64,000 bases of DNA from Paenibacillus spongiae (GTDB lineage Bacteria > Bacillota > Bacilli > Paenibacillales > Paenibacillaceae), in the NCBI RefSeq assembly GCF_024734895.1, contig NZ_CP091430.1, positions 4,668,501-4,732,500 of the forward strand, written 5' to 3'. The first letter of the stretch is position 1, and the number at the start of each line of letters is the position of its first letter. The position numbers were made by a program, and so were the translations under genes. The notes beneath the pieces are model-generated. The model did not search any database, was not told the origin of the DNA, and saw only the letters and a list, made by a program, of their open reading frames with translations. Shown piece by piece: positions 59,226 to 64,000 of the stretch.

Positions 59226-59636
59226 TTAAAACCGTATCGCCCTGATCGACCGATAGATCAAATAGCCGATGATCGCTCCTGTAGAATTCAAGATAATATC
59301 GTCGACATCGAAGCTTCCGCGTTTGAGCACCATCTGAAGCGTCTCCACGACGAAGAGAGCCAATATAAACCGGAACATGAACCGAAAGAAGCCATACTGC
59401 AGCAAATACGGGATCGCGATGCCAAGCGGTATGAATACCGCCACATTGCCGACAATATTGATAAACCACATTTTAAGCCTAAAGTGGCTGGCGTGATGGA
59501 AATATAATTTGATCGTTTGGAAAGGAACGTAATTATATCGATAACCGCCATCGGATACATAGCTTCTGCCAAAGCCGATAAACATCCAATAGAGCAGCAA
59601 GCCGGTATAAGCCATGATAAGGACGGCCGTAAACAC
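59226..59636 (-). CDS. VanZ-family membrane protein
   Basis: A 136-residue protein with four helices typical of VanZ/YwnJ proteins (VLIMAYTGLLLYWMFIGFG; NIVGNVAVFIPLGIAIPYLL; FIGLILALFVVETLQMV-like segment with GSFDVDDIILNSTGAIIGYL). The conserved D-x-D-D-x-x-x-N motif is seen. Role unknown; VanZ gives low-level teicoplanin resistance in enterococci. GTG start with a weak ribosome site. Confidence 0.87.
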   Translation of the reverse strand: MFTAVLIMAYTGLLLYWMFIGFGRSYVSDGGYRYNYVPFQTIKLYFHHASHFRLKMWFINIVGNVAVFIPLGIAIPYLLQYGFFRFMFRFILALFVVETLQMVLKRGSFDVDDIILNSTGAIIGYLIYRSIRAIRF

Positions 59637-59675
59637 TCTTAAGAGCTTGACAAGGTTCCTCTCCTCTTCTTGGTC

Positions 59676-60434
59676 TCATATTTGCGCCAGCGGCTTGACG
59701 CGGTACCAGTACCTGTATATCGTTTCAAAGCCGAGCTTGTCATACAAACGAACAGCCGGCTTATTATTCTCGACGACGAGTAAATAGCAGGCCGAGGCTC
59801 CGCGGGATTTGCCCCAATCGAGCAGTTGACGGATTAATTGCTGTCCGTAACCTTGGTTACGGTATTCCGGCGCCGTCACGATATCGAACAGGCCCATATA
59901 TTTTCCCTCGACGACTCCAATTCCGCATGCAACCGGATTTCCATCCACATATACTGCCGCAAAGCCTTGAGTCAACGGCGATGAGCCAAGCAGCTCTCGC
60001 GTTACCGACGTTTGGCTGGGCGATAGTCCAAGGAGAGCCGCAGCGTTTGCCAGCCAGCCTTCCGTAAATGATTCTTCAATGCGAACATTGCCATTGCTAT
60101 ATGCTGCGTAAGGCTCTTCGTCAAGCGTGAGCAGCTTTACGCATGAAGGATCAACGAGCTTATAACCGGATTGCGACAGCAGTTCGTCCAGCGATGGAGG
60201 GTGAACGAAAGGGGTTAGCTTGAATACGGCATTCAGTCCGGCGTTCGCATAGAAGCGTTCCGCATCGCGAATTCGTCCTTCGACTTCGATGCACCGGCAA
60301 GCCTCATAGATTGGACTGACAGAGTTAGAACGTTTGGTATACCCATCGGACACGCGCAGCAGCCACCCGTCGCGCAGGATGGTACGCAAGGCGGGCCATG
60401 CGTTCAACGCAGCTTCCTCGATCTCTTTGTACAT
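59676..60434 (-). CDS. GNAT-family N-acetyltransferase
   Basis: A 252-residue two-lobe acetyltransferase. The C-terminal core has DIVTAPEYRNQGYGQQLIRQLLDWG (Q/R-x-x-G-x-G/A motif near 195) and LVVENNKPAVRLYDKLGF. The N-terminal lobe starts with EAALNAWPALRTILRDGWLLR, as in ML0263/YkwB-like proteins. Acceptor unknown. AAAGAGG precedes the ATG. Confidence 0.88.
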   Translation of the reverse strand: MYKEIEEAALNAWPALRTILRDGWLLRVSDGYTKRSNSVSPIYEACRCIEVEGRIRDAERFYANAGLNAVFKLTPFVHPPSLDELLSQSGYKLVDPSCVKLLTLDEEPYAAYSNGNVRIEESFTEGWLANAAALLGLSPSQTSVTRELLGSSPLTQGFAAVYVDGNPVACGIGVVEGKYMGLFDIVTAPEYRNQGYGQQLIRQLLDWGKSRGASACYLLVVENNKPAVRLYDKLGFETIYRYWYRVKPLAQI

Positions 60435-60509
60435 TTATAGCATCCTCTTTCCTAAATTAAGAAGAGTTTTGTATAAATATACATCATTGTGTATTTTAAA
60501 ACAAACCGG

Positions 60510-61007
60510 TTAATCGAATCTTTTTTGAAAAGACAATAAATCAAGCCAGCGGCCGAATTTATAAGCAACCTCCCTATAGTGGGCGCATTGCATATAGCCA
60601 AGCTTGCCGAACAACCGGATGCTTCCCTCGTTCTCACTGCAAATCGTAGCTACGAACGAATGAATGTTTTGTTCTCGCGCCAACTGCTCGACATAAGGTA
60701 TGGCATAGCTGCCGATCCCCCGTCGGCCGAACGCCGGATCCAAATAAATCGTAACTTCCGCCGTCACTTGAAAAGCGGCTTTCTTTTTATGCTGCGTAAA
60801 CAAGATGTAACCCGCATACTGGCCATCTGACTGTATTATCAGTGTGCGGTAACGCTCATTCATCGGCTTGATCAGCTGATGCATCTGCTCCGCCGTCACC
60901 GGTTCAAGATCGAACGATACCGTTGTATTCTCTACGTAATAATTGTATGTGCCCCTCGCTTGTTCCAGATAGGATTCGTTATAATCAACCATCGATTTGT
61001 TATTCAT
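60510..61007 (-). CDS. GNAT-family N-acetyltransferase
   Basis: A 165-residue single-domain acetyltransferase of the phosphinothricin-acetyltransferase-like group. IYLDPAFGRRGIGSYAIPYVEQLA carries the acetyl-CoA loop (RRGIGS) and ENEGSIRLFGKLGYMQCAHYREVAYKFGRWLDLLSFQK is the typical end. Substrate unknown. GAGGTG precedes the ATG. Confidence 0.88.
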   Translation of the reverse strand: MNNKSMVDYNESYLEQARGTYNYYVENTTVSFDLEPVTAEQMHQLIKPMNERYRTLIIQSDGQYAGYILFTQHKKKAAFQVTAEVTIYLDPAFGRRGIGSYAIPYVEQLAREQNIHSFVATICSENEGSIRLFGKLGYMQCAHYREVAYKFGRWLDLLSFQKRFD

Positions 61008-61276
61008 GATGCACCTCTATATCTTCGATATCGTTTGAACGAATGGATGAAACATGGCAGCTGAAGCAAGCGAAACGATTTGCCCTCAGTTGAATCTGCT
61101 TAACTAATTCTAACATTCATTAGAAAGATTTCTAATCGTTTCTTGATATACTTGTCTGCAGCTATTATACCCTCTCTTTCGGACACCTAACATTACAAAA
61201 AAAATTGCATTCTCCCTCTATTACATTGCGCCAGGCTAGACGATAAATATCTTATTACAGCGAGAGGTGGAACTAT

Positions 61277-63031
61277 ATGGTCATTATGAAATACTTCAAA
61301 TCGAAAAGCCTGCTATTCACGAGCTCCGTGATGTTATCCGTCCTGTTCACCGTTATTTTGGGTTCAAGCACGTGGTTAGGATACTACCAGCAGCGGCAGG
61401 CTTATTTGAATGAGTTTGAGCAGTATGGAATGAGCTTTGCGGCCCAAATCAGAGCCAACAGCTCCTCATTGAAAACCGCGCATGACATGATTGCGGACAA
61501 GCAGGGAACTGATGCCGCTGCCTTCTTGACCTTGAAGAAGCAGCTGGATGCCATGTCGGAGAGCAAGCTGGTGGCGAACTCGTATGTGTTTATGCCGGAC
61601 AAGATCGAACGAGACGGCAAAGTATTCCTTACCAACATTCAGGAGAATCAGAGTCTCACCGACTCAGGCCTGCTTCCGGGTATCGATTACGAGCTTAGCC
61701 CGATCTTCCTGGCAGGCTATGAAGCCGCCATGCGAGATGGATGGGCGATTACCGATACGTTCACGGATTCAATGGGAGATTGGATTTCCTATCTGACACC
61801 GGTCAAAGATAAAGACGGCAAGGTCATCGCCCTGTTCGGCATCGATTTCGACTACGGACTCGTTCAGAAGGACCTCTCGGTCATGCTATGGACCAATATT
61901 GGAGGGGGCATTATATTTACGCTCGTCTCCGTCCTGATTGTCATCGTGCTGATCCGTATCATCGTACGGCCGCTGCGCAAGCTCGCCGAATTGTCCAAGC
62001 TTGCGGCACAAGGCGACTTAACGGTCGCGGTTCCCGTGACAAGCGGCAACGAAATCGGTCAAGCCGCTGAATCCTTCAACGCCATGATTGCCTCGCTTCG
62101 TGATCTTGCCCGCAACATTCGATCGACGTCCACGGAGGTATCCGAGTCGGCGGCTTACCTTCAGGACAGCGCCAAGCAGACGGCAGAGGCGACTTCGGAA
62201 ATAACCGAAGCCATTCAACAAGTAGCGGCCGGATCGGATACGCAGCTGCAGAGCTCCAAAGAATGCCAGCGTGCGATGACCGAAATGGCGGCAGGCATTC
62301 AGCGCATTGCGGAATCCTCATCGGTCGTTTCGGACTTGGCTGCGGAAACGACATCAAGCGCTGCCTCCGGTGAGACGGTTATGGCAAGCACAGTCAGCCA
62401 GATGCAAACCATCGAGAGCAATTTATCGAAATCCGTGGGAACCATTCATGAATTGAAAGAGCTGAGCGGCCGCATTGGAGAAATTATGACGCTCATTGCC
62501 GATGTAGCCAACCAGACGAATCTCCTGGCTCTCAACGCTTCGATTGAAGCGGCCCGCGCTGGAGAGCACGGCAAGGGCTTTGCCGTTGTCGCGCATGAAA
62601 TTCGCAAGCTGGCTGAGCGTTCCAAAGAGTCCTCGGAGCAGATCGAATCCATTCTCCAAGGAATCGGCTCCCGCACTTCGCAGGCCGTCGCCTCCCTGGA
62701 GCAATCGATGGAGGAAGCCCGCACCGGCACATCCGTTGCCAATCAAGCGGGCGATACCTTCCGTGATATCGTCACCGCGATACGCCAAGTATCCGAGCAG
62801 GTTCAGGAAGTATCGGCCGCATCGCAGCAGATGTCGGCAGGGAGCGAGCAGATCGCAGCGTCGCTTGAAGAACTGGAGCGGATTGCTTCCGTCTCGTCCA
62901 ATAATGCGGAGAATGTGGCCGCTTCTTCTGAAGAGCAGCTTGCCGCCATGGAGGAAGTCGCCAGTTCTTCCGAGCAGCTTCGTCAATTGGCGGCCGCTTT
63001 GAATAAGACCATCGAGCGATTCCGCGTATAG
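61277..63031 (+). CDS. methyl-accepting chemotaxis protein
   Basis: A 584-residue transmembrane chemoreceptor. TM1 is about 15-35, an extracytoplasmic Cache-like sensor about 36-205 ([37 protein letters not shown]), TM2 about 212-233, HAMP about 235-288 ([20 protein letters not shown]), and a signalling domain to the end. The hairpin tip reads [21 protein letters not shown] with [16 protein letters not shown]. It should signal through CheA/CheW; ligand unknown. Transcribed alone, AGAGGTGG before the ATG. Converges with a NUDIX gene. Confidence 0.95.
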   Translation: MVIMKYFKSKSLLFTSSVMLSVLFTVILGSSTWLGYYQQRQAYLNEFEQYGMSFAAQIRANSSSLKTAHDMIADKQGTDAAAFLTLKKQLDAMSESKLVANSYVFMPDKIERDGKVFLTNIQENQSLTDSGLLPGIDYELSPIFLAGYEAAMRDGWAITDTFTDSMGDWISYLTPVKDKDGKVIALFGIDFDYGLVQKDLSVMLWTNIGGGIIFTLVSVLIVIVLIRIIVRPLRKLAELSKLAAQGDLTVAVPVTSGNEIGQAAESFNAMIASLRDLARNIRSTSTEVSESAAYLQDSAKQTAEATSEITEAIQQVAAGSDTQLQSSKECQRAMTEMAAGIQRIAESSSVVSDLAAETTSSAASGETVMASTVSQMQTIESNLSKSVGTIHELKELSGRIGEIMTLIADVANQTNLLALNASIEAARAGEHGKGFAVVAHEIRKLAERSKESSEQIESILQGIGSRTSQAVASLEQSMEEARTGTSVANQAGDTFRDIVTAIRQVSEQVQEVSAASQQMSAGSEQIAASLEELERIASVSSNNAENVAASSEEQLAAMEEVASSSEQLRQLAAALNKTIERFRV

Positions 63032-63047
63032 CCTGACGCCCGCCTAA

Positions 63048-63587
63048 CTAGAACACCCCCGGATCGATGAGCGCATTCCAGTGCACGAACGGCCGTCCGT
63101 CACTATCGACGGACATCGTGCCCGTGCAGATGTGCTCACGGTCCGGGTTTTCCATATAGTGGTCAAATACGGCATGGTGAATAGCGGAAGAGCGCAATCC
63201 GCGGGCCTCTTCGGGCGTGTGCCAGCCCAGCTCCCCCTCATCGGATTCGACCACGTTCGTATGCTTCGTTCGACCGGCATAGACATATTGCTGACGCATC
63301 TCGTCGCCCTTCAGCCTGAGCAGAATATACTTCAGCTTCAAGTCGCTCAAATCCTCGCGCCTTAGCCCCGTCTCTTCTTCGATTTCCCGATAGCAGGCAT
63401 CGAGCGGATCGTTCAGCTCATCGGTTTCGATATGCCCGCCAATTCCGCTGTAGAACGGAATGGTCTGGCGCTGCCATTTTGACGCCCGCTTCTTCATCAA
63501 CAGCACCTTGCCGTCATGGAACAGAAACGCTACCGCCATCTGTCTCGTTCGAATCGTCACGCCCCTGTGCCCCCCCAGCATCTGCAT
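63048..63587 (-). CDS. NUDIX hydrolase
   Basis: A 179-residue pyrophosphohydrolase. The Nudix helix is GGHIETDELNDPLDACYREI followed by EEETGL, with nine rather than seven residues between the first Glu and the Arg-Glu pair; some subfamilies share this. Substrate unknown (nucleotide diphosphate derivative). The frame extends to 63668 into the upstream gene; ATG at 63587 avoids the overlap but has a weak ribosome site, and GTG at 63560 is another option. Confidence 0.83.
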   Translation of the reverse strand: MQMLGGHRGVTIRTRQMAVAFLFHDGKVLLMKKRASKWQRQTIPFYSGIGGHIETDELNDPLDACYREIEEETGLRREDLSDLKLKYILLRLKGDEMRQQYVYAGRTKHTNVVESDEGELGWHTPEEARGLRSSAIHHAVFDHYMENPDREHICTGTMSVDSDGRPFVHWNALIDPGVF

Positions 63588-63615
63588 GAATCCGTGAATA
63601 TGTCCAGCAAATGAA

Positions 63616-64000
63616 TTATTTTTTACATGCTTGAATGAATGCCTCAAATAGCTTTCGCGATATCTCATCTACGGCAGCAGACGTCTCCGGATGCCATTGC
63701 ACGCCGAGGACGAAAGGATGCGAGTCGCTCTCGATCGCTTCGATAATTCCATCTTTGGCGGTTGCGGCGACCGTAAAGCCGGCAGCCGGCTTGTTTACGG
63801 CTTGATGGTGAAACGTATTCACCCGGAATTGCTCTTCCCCGGCAATACGGTGAAGCAATGACCCGGCCTTAACGTCTACCGTATGCGCCAGGTAGGTTGC
63901 CGGCGCTTGCTGCCGATGCTGAATCCCCTCGCATTGCCGTTCGATATCCTGATATAGTGAACCGCCTGCCGCGATATTGAGCACTTGAATCCCGCGGCAT
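63616..64000 (-). CDS. class I glutamine amidotransferase (PuuD-like), truncated by window edge
   Basis: The C-terminal 128 residues of a gamma-glutamyl-GABA-hydrolase-like class I glutamine amidotransferase; the gene continues beyond 64000. Reading from the edge gives C-R-G-I-Q-V-L-N, in which the nucleophile Cys codon is 63997-63999, followed by IAAGGSLYQDI. The catalytic His/Glu pair is in VLGVQWHPETSA. Such enzymes hydrolyse gamma-glutamyl conjugates (polyamine use) or act as free amidotransferases. It precedes the NUDIX gene. Confidence 0.88.
   Translation of the reverse strand, partial: CRGIQVLNIAAGGSLYQDIERQCEGIQHRQQAPATYLAHTVDVKAGSLLHRIAGEEQFRVNTFHHQAVNKPAAGFTVAATAKDGIIEAIESDSHPFVLGVQWHPETSAAVDEISRKLFEAFIQACKK

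Overview
The window looks like chromosome of an endospore-forming, low-to-mid G+C Bacillota, most likely a Paenibacillus-type organism. This rests on gene content and signals, not on a database search: CotS/CotSA-like spore-coat genes, a YhaN/YhaO pair, YkvI, Xpt, lipoprotein sugar-binding proteins, many AraC/ROK/RpiR regulators, strong Shine-Dalgarno sites (AGGAGG) and frequent TTG/GTG starts. About 57 protein genes, one tRNA gene, one nonsense-mutated gene and several regulatory RNA or DNA elements can be supported.

Layout. 1-4.2 kb: a leftward sugar-acid/sugar-phosphate operon (ROK repressor, zinc alcohol dehydrogenase, OMP-decarboxylase-family enzyme, sugar-phosphate isomerase) with two matching palindromic operators. 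4.4-5.7 kb: a DMT exporter behind a purine-riboswitch-like leader whose terminator would be blocked by the folded aptamer (a predicted ON switch). 5.8-12.4 kb: a sugar ABC importer (two permeases and a binding protein) that unusually contains an HlyD/MacA-type adaptor, divergent from a two-component system. 12.5-16 kb: a second two-component system and an orphan ABC-2-type permease with a large extracytoplasmic sandwich domain but no ATPase. 16.26-19.11 kb: a 2.8-kb islet carrying CotS-like and CotSA-like genes, bounded by a 55-bp direct repeat of the 3' end of tRNA-Leu(CAG), with no integrase. 19.2-23.6 kb: small housekeeping genes, xanthine phosphoribosyltransferase, a lipoprotein and YkvI. 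23.6-29.5 kb: YhaN/YhaO DNA-repair pair and a glycosyltransferase preceded by a 40-bp tandem repeat. 30-31.2 kb: a diguanylate cyclase.

31.7-48.1 kb is a glycan-use region: FAD oxidoreductase, family-10-like glycosidase, ROK kinase, RpiR regulator, NanE epimerase, divergent DUF4127 protein, a GH71/99-like secreted enzyme with a stand-alone copy of its own N-terminal module, an AraC regulator, and a GH18-like protein with a stalk domain. NanE plus ROK plus RpiR points to N-acyl amino-sugar (ManNAc/GlcNAc) catabolism. 47.4-64 kb is ordinary accessory and housekeeping content: PhzF, DMT transporter, phytanoyl-CoA-type dioxygenase with AraC regulator, methyltransferase (probable CTG start), GNATs, HAD phosphatases, a eukaryote-type HisA outside any his operon, VanZ, a chemoreceptor, a NUDIX hydrolase and an edge-truncated class I glutamine amidotransferase.

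The best candidates for something undescribed are the divergent ON-type purine-like riboswitch on a DMT exporter, the integrase-less tRNA-Leu islet moving a spore-coat gene pair, the importer-plus-adaptor cluster, and the paralogous secreted module beside its parent glycosidase. All functional statements are from sequence reading; no searches or structure predictions were run.
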